Of a stretch of 64,000 nucleotides of DNA, positions 24,179 to 34,371 are shown in pieces. Positions within the stretch are counted from its first letter, which is position 1. Every line of letters begins with the position of its first letter. Source of the stretch: Opitutaceae bacterium (lineage in GTDB: Bacteria; Verrucomicrobiota; Verrucomicrobiia; Opitutales; Opitutaceae); contig JAHCAZ010000015.1 in assembly GCA_019634615.1 (NCBI GenBank), forward strand, positions 1 through 64,000, read 5' to 3'. The notes below the pieces were generated by a model. It saw nothing but the letters and a program-made list of their open reading frames with translations, did not search any database and had not been told where the DNA came from. The translations under genes were made by a program, and so were the position numbers.

Positions 24179-26605
24179 ATGAAGCAAGATCTGCCCGTCC
24201 GCGCCTGGCTTGAATCACCCGTTTCCGGGTGCATCGAGTATCCGGCGGACTGGCGTGACACCGAGGTGCCGGCGGTGCGGATCACGGGCGGGGGGCGGTC
24301 GCCGGCGCTGGTATCCTTTGAACGCGCGCCGCGGCATGCGGCGGCGCTGCGCTACGGCTACTTCGTCAACGAGCACGGGCAGATGGTGTTTGCGCGCCCG
24401 CCGCTCGGGCTCGAAGGCCACGTGGTCTACCTCGCGGGCGACTTCAACGGCTGGCAGGAGGCGGTCGGCAAGGAGGAGTGGCGGCTCAAACCCGGCCTCC
24501 TCGAGGGCGTGCCGATGCTGCTCTGGACGGGGCCGACCGAGTGGTTCCTGCACAACCTCCCGCCGCGCTTCAAGTTCGTCACCGGCGACCACCTCTGGCT
24601 GCGCCTGCCGGACAATGCCCCGAACGCCGTGGGCGACACCGCCGGGCACATGAATCTCGTCGTCGTCCCGTCGATCACGGGTCGGCAGCTTTTCCGGTTC
24701 ACGCTCGCGGCGCCGCTGGACCTCTCGGTGGCGTGGACCGTGATCCCGGTCGGCGCGAGCGCCAGCAGCGTGCCGCTCGAGCCGGGCGAGTACTTTTTCA
24801 CGGTCAAGACCGACCTGCCGCTGGGCGCAATCGTGCGCGGCGACCAGACCCTCTTCCGCCTGTTCGCCCCGCGGGCGCGGACCGTGCGCCTGCACCTCGC
24901 CAAAACCCTGACGGCCGGCAACGGCGGCAAGGTGCTCATCCCGACCAAGCGCGCCGATGAACCGGCCGTCTGGGAACTCGCGGTCGCGGGCAACCTGCAC
25001 GGGTGGTATTATTGGTACGAGCTCGACGGACCGCATGACATCACGGCTCACTTCGACCCGAGACAGCGCGTGCTCGACCCCTACGCGCTGGCCGCCGTGG
25101 GCCGCGAAGGCCCCGGCATCGTGCTCGATCGCGCGCGGGTGGGGGCGGGGGACCGCAGCTTCAAGACCCCGGAGTGGCAGGATCTGGTCATCGCCGAGGC
25201 CCACGTGCGCGACCTCGCGGCGCGCGCCCCCGTGGCCGCGACGGCCGAGGAGCGCCTCGGCTTCACCGGCCTGCGCAAGTGGGTCGAAAGCCCGGATTTC
25301 CACCTCGCCGAGCTGGGCGTCAACTGCGTCGAGCTGCAGCCGGTGCAGGAATTCGACAACGTCACCCGCGAGGAGTACCACTGGGGCTACATGCCGGTGA
25401 ACTGGTTCGCGCCGGCGAGCGCCTACGCGCTGGACCCGGCCCGGGCCTCCGGCGTGCGCGAGCTGCAGGAGCTCGTCGCGGCCTTTCACCGCCGCGGCAT
25501 CGCGGTTGTGCTCGATGTCGTGTTCAACCACGTCGGCGTGCCGGCCCACCTGCTGCACATCGACAAGCTCTACTATTTCGAGCAGGACGCCACCGGCCGG
25601 CTCGCGAACTGGAGCGGCTGCGGCAACGACGTGCGCGCCAACGCCGCCATGGCGCGTCGCCTCATCATCGACAGCTGCCTGCACCTGATCGAGACCTACG
25701 GCGTGGACGGTTTCCGCTTCGACCTCGCCGAGCTCCTCGGCGTCGCCGCCCTGCGGGAGATCGAGGCGGCCCTGAAGCGCGCCAAGCCCGACGTCATCCT
25801 CATCGCCGAACCCTGGAGCTTCCGCGGCCACATCGCCGGCGCCCTGCGCGACACCGGCTGGACCTCGTGGAACGACGGCTACCGCAACTTCGTGCAGGAC
25901 TACGTCCGCGGTCGCGGCACCGCCGAACAGCTCGAGTACTTCCTCAAGGGCTCGCCCTGGTACTGGGCGAAGTGGCCGGCGCAGACCGTGAACTACACCG
26001 AGTCGCACGACGACCGTACCTGGATCGACGTGATCACGGAGAATGCCGACGGCAACGGCGACAACCCGATCCTTCACGACCGCCGCCGCACGCACCTCAT
26101 GGCGGCGATGCTGTTCGCCTCGGTCGGCATCCCCATGGTCGCCGCCGGCCAGGACTTCCTGCGCTCCAAGCAGGGCGTCAACAACACCTACCAGCGCGGC
26201 GACCTCAACGCCCTCGACTACGGCCGCATCGCCCGCTTCCCCGGCACGCATGCTTATTTCGCCGACTGGATCGCCTTCCGCCGGAGCGAATCCGGCCGCC
26301 TGCTGCGCCTGTGGTCGCGGCCGGAGGACAGCTACTTCCGCACGTTCAGCGCCCCCGGCAGCCCCGCGGCGGCCATTCTCTACAACGCCGACCGCTCCCT
26401 GGGCCCCCTGCAGCTGCTCTTTGCTGTCAACCCGACCCTGGCCGATGCCCGCATCCCGCTCGGCCCCGACCTGCCGGCCGCCAACCGCTGGCGCCAACTC
26501 GCCGACCACGAGCGCTTCTTCGCCGGCCGCGGCCAGCGCCAGCCAGTCGAGCCTGAAATCTTCCTCCCCGCCCTCGGCTGTGCCCTCTGGCTCGGCGTGC
26601 CTTAG
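24179..26605 (+). CDS. Pullulanase-type GH13 glycoside hydrolase
   Basis: An 808-residue cytoplasmic (no signal peptide) alpha-amylase superfamily enzyme, most like type I pullulanase or another alpha-glucan debranching enzyme. The N-terminal half has carbohydrate-binding-like beta domains (VVYLAGDFNGWQEA, then FRLFAPRARTVRLHL). The catalytic barrel shows all four GH13 regions: VVFNHVG (about residue 447), GVDGFRFDLAEL with the nucleophile Asp (about 507-518), LIAEPWSF with the acid Glu (about 540-547), and NYTESHDDRT (about 604-613). The YHWGYMPVNWFAP segment fits the YNWGYDP motif of pullulanases. The ATG at 24179 was preferred over longer extensions into the palindromic region. Confidence 0.88.
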   Translation: MKQDLPVRAWLESPVSGCIEYPADWRDTEVPAVRITGGGRSPALVSFERAPRHAAALRYGYFVNEHGQMVFARPPLGLEGHVVYLAGDFNGWQEAVGKEEWRLKPGLLEGVPMLLWTGPTEWFLHNLPPRFKFVTGDHLWLRLPDNAPNAVGDTAGHMNLVVVPSITGRQLFRFTLAAPLDLSVAWTVIPVGASASSVPLEPGEYFFTVKTDLPLGAIVRGDQTLFRLFAPRARTVRLHLAKTLTAGNGGKVLIPTKRADEPAVWELAVAGNLHGWYYWYELDGPHDITAHFDPRQRVLDPYALAAVGREGPGIVLDRARVGAGDRSFKTPEWQDLVIAEAHVRDLAARAPVAATAEERLGFTGLRKWVESPDFHLAELGVNCVELQPVQEFDNVTREEYHWGYMPVNWFAPASAYALDPARASGVRELQELVAAFHRRGIAVVLDVVFNHVGVPAHLLHIDKLYYFEQDATGRLANWSGCGNDVRANAAMARRLIIDSCLHLIETYGVDGFRFDLAELLGVAALREIEAALKRAKPDVILIAEPWSFRGHIAGALRDTGWTSWNDGYRNFVQDYVRGRGTAEQLEYFLKGSPWYWAKWPAQTVNYTESHDDRTWIDVITENADGNGDNPILHDRRRTHLMAAMLFASVGIPMVAAGQDFLRSKQGVNNTYQRGDLNALDYGRIARFPGTHAYFADWIAFRRSESGRLLRLWSRPEDSYFRTFSAPGSPAAAILYNADRSLGPLQLLFAVNPTLADARIPLGPDLPAANRWRQLADHERFFAGRGQRQPVEPEIFLPALGCALWLGVP

Positions 26606-26607
26606 CC

Positions 26608-26643
26608 CCCGTCCATCAAGTCCATACCGTCCATTAAGTCCAT
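26608..26643. repeat. Single-arm ATGGAC/GTCCAT-class repeat
   Basis: Four GTCCAT units (GTCCATCAAGTCCATACC, then GTCCATTAAGTCCAT) occur directly after the GH13 stop. The complementary arm is absent here. The same unit makes both arms of the element at 31007-31104. The two flank the gap-pgk-tpiA-ispA block. Confidence 0.8.
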
Positions 26644-26733
26644 CGCTGCGCCCTCCCTGCGCAATTCTTGGTATTATCCACGCATTTCGCGCCGTTCGTC
26701 CTTCTGATGACACAGCCAAGGCCGAAAACCCCC

Positions 26734-26757
26734 TTGCAACCGCGACGCGCGAACCCT

Positions 26758-26762
<5 letters not shown>
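26734..26762 (+). promoter_or_regulatory. Possible promoter upstream of gap
   Basis: TTGCAA at 26734-26739 is followed 17 nt later by TTGATT at 26757-26762. The -35-like box is good and the -10-like box is weak (three of six matches to TATAAT). It lies about 75 nt before the gap ATG, in an otherwise non-coding gap, and overlaps the start of the hairpin described next. This is only a pattern match. Confidence 0.3.
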
Positions 26763-27897
<1,135 letters not shown>

Positions 27898-27913
27898 CAA
27901 CCCTCAACCGATC

Positions 27914-27981
27914 AACCGCGAAGGGCGCGAAGACACGCGAAGCACCAGGCTTCTTCGCGAGGCTTCGCGAACTTCGCGGTT
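27914..27981. repeat. CGCGAAG-class palindrome between gap and pgk, followed by a T-run
   Basis: The left arm at 27914-27942 (AACCGCGAAGGGCGCGAAG and on) is mirrored by the right arm at 27950-27981 (CTTCGCGAACTTCGCGGTT at its end). Six T follow at 27983-27988, so on the plus strand it could act as an intrinsic terminator or attenuator inside the gap-pgk-tpiA run. It ends 10 bp before the pgk ATG. Confidence 0.8.
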
Positions 27982-27991
27982 ATTTTTTGCC

Positions 27992-29254
27992 ATGCCAAAG
28001 TTCAAGACCATCCGCGACCTCAACCTCGCCGGCAAACGCGTGCTCATGCGCGTCGACTTCAACGTGCCGCAGGACAAGGCCACCGGCGCCATCACGAACA
28101 ACCAGCGCATCGTCGCCGCGTTGCCCACGATCAAGTACGCCCTGGAAAAGGGCGCCTCGGTCGTCCTGATGAGCCATCTCGGCCGCCCTGACGGCCAGAA
28201 GATCGCCAAGTTCTCGCTCAAGCCCGTCGCCCTCGAGCTCACCAAGCTGCTCGGCCAGCCCGTGAAGTTCCTCGACGACTGCGTCGGCCCCGCCGTCGAG
28301 GCCGCCTGCGCCCCCGGCGCCATCCGCCCCGGCCAGGTCGTGCTGCTCGAGAACCTGCGCTTCCACATCGAGGAGGAGGGCAAGGTGAAGGTGAAGAATG
28401 CCGACGGCACCGAGACCAAGCTCAAGGCCGATCCCGCCAAGGAGGCCGCCTTCCGCGCCAGCCTCAGCCGCCTCGGCGACGTCTACGTGAACGACGCCTT
28501 CGGCACCGCCCACCGAGCCCACAGCTCGATGGTCGGCGTCGCCCTCAAGGACAAGGCCGCCGGCTTCCTCATGGAGGCCGAGCTCAAGGCCTTCGCCGCC
28601 GTCCTCGAGTCCCCGCAGCGCCCGCTGCTCGCCATCCTCGGCGGCGCGAAGATCGCCGACAAGATCCCGCTCATCAACAACCTGCTCGAGAAAGCCAACG
28701 AGATCATCATCGGCGGCGGCATGGCCTTCACCTTCAAGAAGGAACTCCAGGGCATGGCCATCGGCAACAGCCTCTTCGACCCCGAGGGCGCCAAGATCGC
28801 GAAGGACCTCTTCGCCAAGGCGGCCGCCAAGCATGTGAAGATCACGCTGCCCGTGGACTTCATCTGCGGCGACAAGTTCGACGCCAACGCCACCACCTGC
28901 GTCGTCAGCGACCAGCAGGGCATCCCCGACGGCTGGATGGGCCTCGATGCCGGCCCGAAGTCGATCGAGCTCTTCGCCCAGGCCATCGGCCGCGCCCGCA
29001 CCGTCGTGTGGAACGGCCCGTCCGGCGTGTTCGAGTTCGACAAGTTCGCCGGCTCCACCCGCGCCATGGCCGCGGCCATCGCCGAGGCCACCGTCCGCGG
29101 CGCCACCACCGTGGTCGGCGGCGGCGACACCGCCACGGCCGCCAAAAAGTTCAAGGTGGCCGACAAGGTCACCCACTGCTCCACCGGCGGCGGCGCCAGC
29201 CTCGAGTTCCTCGAAGGCAAGGTCCTCCCCGGCGTGGCGTTCCTGGAGGCCTGA
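27992..29254 (+). CDS. pgk: Phosphoglycerate kinase
   Basis: This transfers phosphate from 1,3-bisphosphoglycerate to ADP in glycolysis, in the cytoplasm. It has 420 residues. The N-domain substrate motifs [22 protein letters not shown] and VLLENLRFH are present. So are the hinge and nucleotide parts [39 protein letters not shown] and [14 protein letters not shown]. The ATG at 27992 gives the canonical N-terminus. No Shine-Dalgarno-like sequence lies before it because the palindrome and T-run occupy that space, so translation initiation may depend on coupling or on RNA structure. Confidence 0.97.
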   Translation: MPKFKTIRDLNLAGKRVLMRVDFNVPQDKATGAITNNQRIVAALPTIKYALEKGASVVLMSHLGRPDGQKIAKFSLKPVALELTKLLGQPVKFLDDCVGPAVEAACAPGAIRPGQVVLLENLRFHIEEEGKVKVKNADGTETKLKADPAKEAAFRASLSRLGDVYVNDAFGTAHRAHSSMVGVALKDKAAGFLMEAELKAFAAVLESPQRPLLAILGGAKIADKIPLINNLLEKANEIIIGGGMAFTFKKELQGMAIGNSLFDPEGAKIAKDLFAKAAAKHVKITLPVDFICGDKFDANATTCVVSDQQGIPDGWMGLDAGPKSIELFAQAIGRARTVVWNGPSGVFEFDKFAGSTRAMAAAIAEATVRGATTVVGGGDTATAAKKFKVADKVTHCSTGGGASLEFLEGKVLPGVAFLEA

Positions 29255-29283
29255 AGCCTCTCTCAACCCATTACCCATTTCCT

Positions 29284-30054
29284 ATGATCATCCGCAAAAA
29301 ACTCATCGCCGGTAACTGGAAGATGAACAAGACGCCCGCCGACGGGGTGGCGCTTGTCACCGAGCTCGTCGCCGCGCTCGGCAAGCAGACCGACGTCGAC
29401 GTCGTCGTGTGCCCGCCGTTCACCGGTCTCGAGTCCGCCGCCAAGGCGCTCGACGGCTCCACAATCAAGCTCGGGGCGCAGAACATGCACTTCGAGGCCA
29501 GCGGTGCCTTCACCGGCGAGGTCTCGGCCCCGATGCTGCGCGCGATCTTCGCCACGCACGTCATCCTCGGCCACAGCGAGCGCCGCACGCTCTTCGGCGA
29601 GCAGGACGCCTTCATCAACAAGAAGGTCATCGCCGCCCTGAAGAACCAGCTGCGCCCGATCCTCTGCGTCGGCGAGACCCTCGCCGAGCGCGAGGCCGGC
29701 ACCACGCTCAAGGTCGTCCAGACCCAGGTCGAGGCCGGCCTCGAGGGCGTGAGCAAGGAGCAGGCCGCCACCGTGGTCATCGCCTATGAGCCCGTCTGGG
29801 CCATCGGCACCGGCAAGGTGGCGACGACCGACCAGGCCCAGGAGGTGCACGCCTACATCCGCGGCCTGCTGGTCAAGCTCTTCGGCGACGCGGTCGCCCA
29901 GAAGGTCCGCATCCTCTACGGTGGCTCCATGAAGCCCGCCAACGCGCCCGAGCTCCTCAGCCAGAAGGACATCGACGGCGGCCTGATCGGCGGCGCCAGC
30001 CTCGAGGCCCGCAGCTTCACCGACCTGGTGAAGTCCGCCGCGGCGGTGAAGTAA
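29284..30054 (+). CDS. tpiA: Triosephosphate isomerase
   Basis: This interconverts dihydroxyacetone phosphate and glyceraldehyde-3-phosphate, in the cytoplasm. It has 256 residues. The catalytic residues are present: Asn11 and Lys13 in AGNWKMN, His97 in ILGHSERR, and Glu169 in AYEPVWAIGTGKVA, followed by the phosphate loop ILYGGSMKPAN and GLIGGASL. The ATG at 29284 gives the family start; longer in-frame extensions run into pgk. The gap of 29 bp after pgk suggests co-transcription. Confidence 0.97.
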   Translation: MIIRKKLIAGNWKMNKTPADGVALVTELVAALGKQTDVDVVVCPPFTGLESAAKALDGSTIKLGAQNMHFEASGAFTGEVSAPMLRAIFATHVILGHSERRTLFGEQDAFINKKVIAALKNQLRPILCVGETLAEREAGTTLKVVQTQVEAGLEGVSKEQAATVVIAYEPVWAIGTGKVATTDQAQEVHAYIRGLLVKLFGDAVAQKVRILYGGSMKPANAPELLSQKDIDGGLIGGASLEARSFTDLVKSAAAVK

Positions 30055-30066
30055 GGCGCCGCCGCC

Positions 30067-30951
30067 TTACTTGCCCCGCGCCAGCATCGCCTCGAACAGC
30101 GCGACCAGGAACCGTGTGTCGCCCGGCAGCGCCTTGAGCGCAGCCAGGGCGGCCGCGGTGTGGTGCGCGGCAAATTGCCGCGACTTGTCGAGGCCGTGCA
30201 CCTTCACGAAGGTGGTCTTGCCCGCCTTCGCGTCCTTGCCGGCCGTCTTGCCGAGCGTCGCGGTGTCGGCGGTCGCGTCGAGCAGGTCGTCCACGATCTG
30301 AAAGGCGAGTCCCAGGTGGCGGCCGGCCAGCCGCAGCGAGGCGATGCCGTCCTCGTTGGCCCCGCCGATCAGGCCGCCCAGGACGAGCGCGGCCTCGATC
30401 ATCGCGGCGGTCTTGTTGAGGTGGATGAACTCGAGTTCCGCGGCCGTGGCGTTGGCCTTTTTCTCGGCCAACAGGTCTTCCATCTGCCCGCCGATCAGGC
30501 GCCGGCTGCCGGCGGCGTCGGCCAGCTCGCGGATGAGGGCGTGGGCGAGAACGGGTCGGTCCGCATACGCCTCCGCCAGCAGGGCGAAGGCATGGGTCAG
30601 CAGGGCGTCGCCCGCGAGCAGCGCCGTCGCCTCGTCGAACTGCCGGTGCGCCGTGGGTCGGCCGCGCCGCAGGTCGTCGTTGTCCATGCACGGCAGGTCG
30701 TCGTGGATCAGCGAGTAGGTGTGGAGGCACTCGACCGCGACCGCCGCCGGCACCGCCGCGTCGTCGCGGACCCCGAACACCTCCGCCGCCGCCAGCGCCA
30801 GCACCGGCCGCACCCGCTTCCCGCCCGCCTGCAGGCTGTACCGCATGGCCTCATGCAGCCGCCCCGGCCGCGTCGCGGCGGGCGGCAGATGCCGGTCCAG
30901 ACCGGCCTCGATGCGGTCGAGGTGACGCGTGAGCTCGGGGGCGAGATCCAT
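30067..30951 (-). CDS. ispA: Polyprenyl (farnesyl/geranylgeranyl) diphosphate synthase
   Basis: This is a short-chain trans-prenyltransferase condensing isopentenyl diphosphate with allylic diphosphates for isoprenoid synthesis. It has 294 residues. The first Asp-rich motif is at residues 84-93 (DDLPCMDNDD), preceded by GGKRVRPVLALAAAE. The second is DDLLDATAD at 221-229, and the GQMEDLLAEK segment sits between. The spacing CMD inside the first motif fits the bacterial FPP synthase type (DDxxxxD). It is convergent with tpiA, 12 bp apart. Chain length cannot be settled by eye. Confidence 0.92.
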   Translation of the reverse strand: MDLAPELTRHLDRIEAGLDRHLPPAATRPGRLHEAMRYSLQAGGKRVRPVLALAAAEVFGVRDDAAVPAAVAVECLHTYSLIHDDLPCMDNDDLRRGRPTAHRQFDEATALLAGDALLTHAFALLAEAYADRPVLAHALIRELADAAGSRRLIGGQMEDLLAEKKANATAAELEFIHLNKTAAMIEAALVLGGLIGGANEDGIASLRLAGRHLGLAFQIVDDLLDATADTATLGKTAGKDAKAGKTTFVKVHGLDKSRQFAAHHTAAALAALKALPGDTRFLVALFEAMLARGK

Positions 30952-31006
30952 GCGGCTAGGGAGTGGGGGAAATCGCGCAGGGGTGCAATCTTGGGGTGTT
31001 CCGGAG

Positions 31007-31104
31007 ATGGACGGGATGGACTCGATGGACTATATGGACCCGATGGACAAAAACGTCTCTCAGCCGAGGTCCATCAAGTCCATCAAGTCCATCGGGTCCA
31101 TCCC
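31007..31104. repeat. Palindrome of ATGGAC/GTCCAT units
   Basis: Five ATGGAC-containing units on the left arm (31007-31048) face four GTCCAT units on the right arm (31069-31104), with a loop of about 20 nt. Units have the form ATGGAC plus a variable trinucleotide, giving a nine-base period. It occupies the gap between the divergent ispA and FmdB-type genes. Confidence 0.85.
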
Positions 31105-31197
31105 ATGCGACCGCCATCACCCGGCGGCTCCCACCCGCGCATAAACAAACTCGCCTTCACTGCTCGCGGGCGCCTATGGTGCGCACGTATCACACCT

Positions 31198-31467
31198 ATG
31201 CCCACCTACGAATACTTCTGTCCCAAGTGCGGTCACGAGATGGAAGCCTTCCAGTCCATGAAGGATGACCCGCTCAAGAAATGCCCGGCCTGCGGCAAGC
31301 CCAGCCTCAAGCGCAAGGTCGGCGGCGGAGCGGGCCTGATCTTCAAAGGCACGGGGTTTTACATCACGGACTACAAGAAAACCTCCACCTCCGGCGCTGC
31401 CGAGAAGGCGGCGGCCAAACCCGAAGCCAAGGCTGAAAAGAAACCTGCCGCCGCGGCGGCGAAATAG
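31198..31467 (+). CDS. FmdB-type zinc-ribbon protein
   Basis: An 89-residue protein with an N-terminal zinc ribbon: PTYEYFCPKCGHEMEAFQ, then DDPLKKCPACGKPSLKRKV, giving two CxxC pairs. The GGAGLIFKGTGFYITDYK segment is the usual end of the FmdB/CxxC_CxxC_SSSS domain. A Lys/Ala-rich low-complexity tail follows. The ATG at 31198 is the only start giving the family N-terminus (MPTYEYFC). The family is widespread as a putative regulatory protein without established function. The next gene starts 9 bp later. Confidence 0.9.
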   Translation: MPTYEYFCPKCGHEMEAFQSMKDDPLKKCPACGKPSLKRKVGGGAGLIFKGTGFYITDYKKTSTSGAAEKAAAKPEAKAEKKPAAAAAK

Positions 31468-31476
31468 CGCTACCCC

Positions 31477-32169
31477 ATGAGCAAAAAAATCGATCGCGCC
31501 CTCTACGGCCCCAGTTGGTTCGAAGTCATTTTCGGCGCCTTCCTGAGCGTCGTGATCGGTGTGGTGCTGGCGGCGGTCTACCTCGTGACCAAGCCGGTCG
31601 CCACGGTCAAGGAGCTGCCCAAGGAACCCGTGGCCGGCATGGTCTATCACATCGAGGGCTCGAAGGACGCGACCAAGGGCCGCAGCTGGGTGGCCAAGCG
31701 CCAGCAGTTCGTCGCCGGCATGTCCGTGCAGGTGACCGAGGAGGAGCTCAACGCCGCGATCGCCGGCGTCAACGCCCCGGCCCCGAAGAAACCCGGTGCC
31801 AAGGCCGAGGAACCCGCCCCCGCGGCCGAGGCCAAGCCCGGACACTTTGCCGCGGGCGCCCCGAATTTCCGCATCCGCGACGGCGAGGTGCAGATCAGCG
31901 TGCCGGTGACGGTGAACACCCTCGAACTCGGCCTGAACCTGCTCGTGCAGGCGCGCGGCACCTTCGAGAAGCAGGGCGACCGCTACGTGTTCGCGCCCAA
32001 GACGCTGCTCGTCGGCTCCTGCCCGGTGGAGAAGATCCCCGGCGTCGCGAGCGCGGCGCTGCGCCAGTTTCTCGGCGCCCAGGCGATCCCCGAGGACATC
32101 GCCGGGGCCTGGGCCAAGCTGGCCAACGTCACGGTCGAGGGCGCGCTGCTGAAGCTGGAGGCGCCGTAA
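31477..32169 (+). CDS. Membrane-anchored protein of unknown function
   Basis: A 230-residue protein not assigned to a known family. One membrane segment lies at about residues 17-38 (IFGAFLSVVIGVVLAAVYLV) after a short cytoplasmic start, so the rest is probably periplasmic. A Pro/Ala/Lys-rich linker (about residues 107-125) separates two parts. The second has FRIRDGEVQISVPVTVNT and a late IAGAWAKLANVTVEGALLKL. The combination of a helix resembling VTEEELNAAIAG with later paired beta strands recalls YpmS/DUF2140-type proteins in outline only. It follows the FmdB-type gene by 9 bp and may be co-transcribed with it. Confidence 0.6.
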   Translation: MSKKIDRALYGPSWFEVIFGAFLSVVIGVVLAAVYLVTKPVATVKELPKEPVAGMVYHIEGSKDATKGRSWVAKRQQFVAGMSVQVTEEELNAAIAGVNAPAPKKPGAKAEEPAPAAEAKPGHFAAGAPNFRIRDGEVQISVPVTVNTLELGLNLLVQARGTFEKQGDRYVFAPKTLLVGSCPVEKIPGVASAALRQFLGAQAIPEDIAGAWAKLANVTVEGALLKLEAP

Positions 32170-32173
32170 ACCC

Positions 32174-32251
32174 GTAGGGGCGCACCTCGCGTGCGCCCTG
32201 ACGCCTCGGCTGGGATGAGGCACAAAAGGCGCAGACGAGCTGCGCCCCTAC
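32174..32251. repeat. REP-like inverted repeat (GTAGGGGCGCA class)
   Basis: GTAGGGGCGCA at 32174-32184 is matched exactly by TGCGCCCCTAC at 32241-32251. Smaller complementary pieces lie between. It fills the gap between two convergent genes. Confidence 0.75.
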
Positions 32252-32259
32252 ACCTGCGC

Positions 32260-33702
32260 CTACAGCAAAGGCGCCAGGAGCCGGCTGAGGTCCTCGGCGA
32301 GACCGCTCCAGAAGCGCGTCGGCCGCGGCTGGCCGGCCGGTGGAGGCTCGCAGGCGGTCATGAGGCGGTCGGCCCAGGCGCGGATGGCGAGCACCTCGGG
32401 CGTCGTGTGCACGAGGACACCGATCTCGAAGTTCACGAACAGGCTGCGCAGGTCGAAGTTCGCCGATCCGAACAGCGCCAGCGTGTCGTCGACGATGATG
32501 GCCTTGGAGTGCATCATGCCCGGGCGGTAGAGCAGGACCTTGGCGCCGGCGCGGCGCAGCTCGCGGAGGTAATGGCGCCGGGCGAAATCGGTCACCGGAT
32601 GGTTGGACCGGGCCGGCACCACGACCGTCACCTCGCGACCGGCGCGGGTCTTGACGATCAGGGAGCGCAGGAGGACCTCGTCGGGGATGAAGTACGGGGT
32701 GATGACGACGATGCTGTGCACCGCGCCCTGGATCATGGCGACGATGCCCTCGTAGAGCGGGTCGCCGGGCACGTCGGGCCCGCTGGCGATGACCTGCAGG
32801 TCGCAGGCCCCGCGCGGCTGCAGGGCGAACGCGACGGGGATCTCGGCATGGAGGTGGTCCGCCGACTGGCCGCTGGCGAAGCACCAGTCGGCGATGAAGA
32901 CCTCGTTCAGCAGCGCGGCGGCGGGGCCCTCGATGCGGGCGCCGAAGTCGGCCCAGCGTTTCTTCAGCACGACTGGCCCCATGTACTCGCGGGCAAGGTT
33001 GTGTCCGCCGACGATCGCCGTGGCGTGGTCGAAGACGGCGATCTTGCGGTGGCTGCGCAGATTGGCCGAGCCGCGCGACGTGAAGGGAATCACGGGCATG
33101 AACCACTGGACCTCGCCGCCGGCCTCGCGGAGGGGGTGGAGGAAATCGCGGCTGAGGAACATGCAGCCCACGGCGTCGAGCAGCAGCCGCACCTTGACGC
33201 CCTCGCGCGCCCGGCGGGCGAGCAGGCGCACGAGGCGGCGGCCGGTGTCGTCGCGGCCGAGGATGAACGTCGTGACGTGGATGCTCTCGCGGGCGCCGTT
33301 GATGCCGGCCTCGAGGGCGGCGTAGGCCTCCTCGCCGTTCGTGAGCAGGTCGAGGCGGTTGCCGGCCACCGGGGCGCAGGCGCCGCTGGCGGCCACCGTG
33401 CGGGCGACCGGCAGTTGGGCGAAGGTCGAGGCGGCGGGGCTCGCGGGGCCGGGCAGGGTGGGCAGCAGGCGCGACTTGCGCGCCATGATCCGGCGCAGCT
33501 TGCGGCCGCCGAAAAGCAGGTAAAGCGGGACCCCGACGTAGGGGATCAGCACGATCCCGAGCAGCCAGGCGAGGGTGTTGCCGGGTTGGCGCTTTTCAGT
33601 GACCAGCCGGGCGACCAAGAACACCGCGAGGATGAAGCCGGCGACCGTGAACAGGTGCGGCCAAAGCCCATGGCTGATGGTGGTTTCGAGGGTTTCGTCC
33701 AT
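32260..33702 (-). CDS. cls: Cardiolipin synthase (phospholipase D family)
   Basis: This enzyme condenses phosphatidylglycerol to cardiolipin at the inner membrane. It has 480 residues. Two N-terminal membrane segments are visible (LFTVAGFILAVFLVARL and TLAWLLGIVLIPYVGVPLYL). Two HKD-type phospholipase D motifs follow: LRSHRKIAVFD and MMHSKAIIVDD, with the GSANFDLRSLFVNFEI segment after the second. The ATG at 33702 was preferred to a TTG 30 bp upstream. It is convergent with the preceding gene and divergent from tRNA-Tyr. Confidence 0.92.
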   Translation of the reverse strand: MDETLETTISHGLWPHLFTVAGFILAVFLVARLVTEKRQPGNTLAWLLGIVLIPYVGVPLYLLFGGRKLRRIMARKSRLLPTLPGPASPAASTFAQLPVARTVAASGACAPVAGNRLDLLTNGEEAYAALEAGINGARESIHVTTFILGRDDTGRRLVRLLARRAREGVKVRLLLDAVGCMFLSRDFLHPLREAGGEVQWFMPVIPFTSRGSANLRSHRKIAVFDHATAIVGGHNLAREYMGPVVLKKRWADFGARIEGPAAALLNEVFIADWCFASGQSADHLHAEIPVAFALQPRGACDLQVIASGPDVPGDPLYEGIVAMIQGAVHSIVVITPYFIPDEVLLRSLIVKTRAGREVTVVVPARSNHPVTDFARRHYLRELRRAGAKVLLYRPGMMHSKAIIVDDTLALFGSANFDLRSLFVNFEIGVLVHTTPEVLAIRAWADRLMTACEPPPAGQPRPTRFWSGLAEDLSRLLAPLL

Positions 33703-33818
33703 GCCGAACCGCGAGGCGTCAGAGCGAGACAATGCCCCCGCGCCGGAGAGGCAAGGCCCCGCTGAAAAAAACCTTGAACTTGGCCGGCCGACTCGCGAAT
33801 TTGCGCGTTCCGTTTTTT

Positions 33819-33904
<86 letters not shown>

Positions 33905-33910
33905 CTTTGC

Positions 33911-33959
33911 TGTAGCCGTGGTCGCTGACCCCGGAACGGCCTCTGCGAGGCCGGCTACA
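33911..33959. repeat. REP-like inverted repeat (TGTAGCCG class) after tRNA-Tyr
   Basis: TGTAGCCG at 33911-33918 is matched by CGGCTACA at 33952-33959, with GGCCTC/GAGGCC pairing inside. It begins 7 nt after the tRNA end. It could act as a structural end of the tRNA transcript, though no T-run follows directly. Confidence 0.65.
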
Positions 33960-33996
33960 ACCGAACGACTGTTTTTAGCTTCGGAATCCCACTGCG

Positions 33997-34359
33997 TCAG
34001 GCCAGCAACCGCTTGATCTCGTCGAGGATGCGGTTGAGCGGGGTGGTCTTGGGCAGGTAGGCGGAGACCTTCTTGCTGAGGGTCTCGGTGATGACCTTCT
34101 GGTCGAACAGCAGGCTGGTGAGCAGCAGGACCGGGGTGTCGGGGGCGATGGCTTTGATGCGGCCGATCATCTCCAGGCCGTCGGACTCCTCCAGCTGCAG
34201 GTCGGAGACGACGAGGTCCGGCACCTGGGCGGTGACGTGGGTGACGGCCTCCTGGGCGGTGCCGACGCTGGTCACGACATAGCCGTTGTGCTGGAGGAAC
34301 TGGCCGAGCAGGTCGCGGATCTCGGCCTCGTCATCGACGAGCAAAATCTTGTTTTTCAT
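33997..34359 (-). CDS. Single-domain response regulator (CheY-like receiver)
   Basis: A 120-residue receiver domain without output domain. The acidic pair is Asp9-Asp10 (ILLVDDE), the phosphoacceptor Asp53 (LVVSDLQL), the switch Thr81 (LLLTSL) and the conserved Lys104 (YLPKTTP). It lies 12 bp downstream of the CHASE3-PAS gene and is probably co-transcribed with it, but no kinase is encoded beside it. It ends the minus-strand run that begins with the cbb3 genes. Confidence 0.92.
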   Translation of the reverse strand: MKNKILLVDDEAEIRDLLGQFLQHNGYVVTSVGTAQEAVTHVTAQVPDLVVSDLQLEESDGLEMIGRIKAIAPDTPVLLLTSLLFDQKVITETLSKKVSAYLPKTTPLNRILDEIKRLLA

Positions 34360-34371
34360 GAGGGGCGTGGG

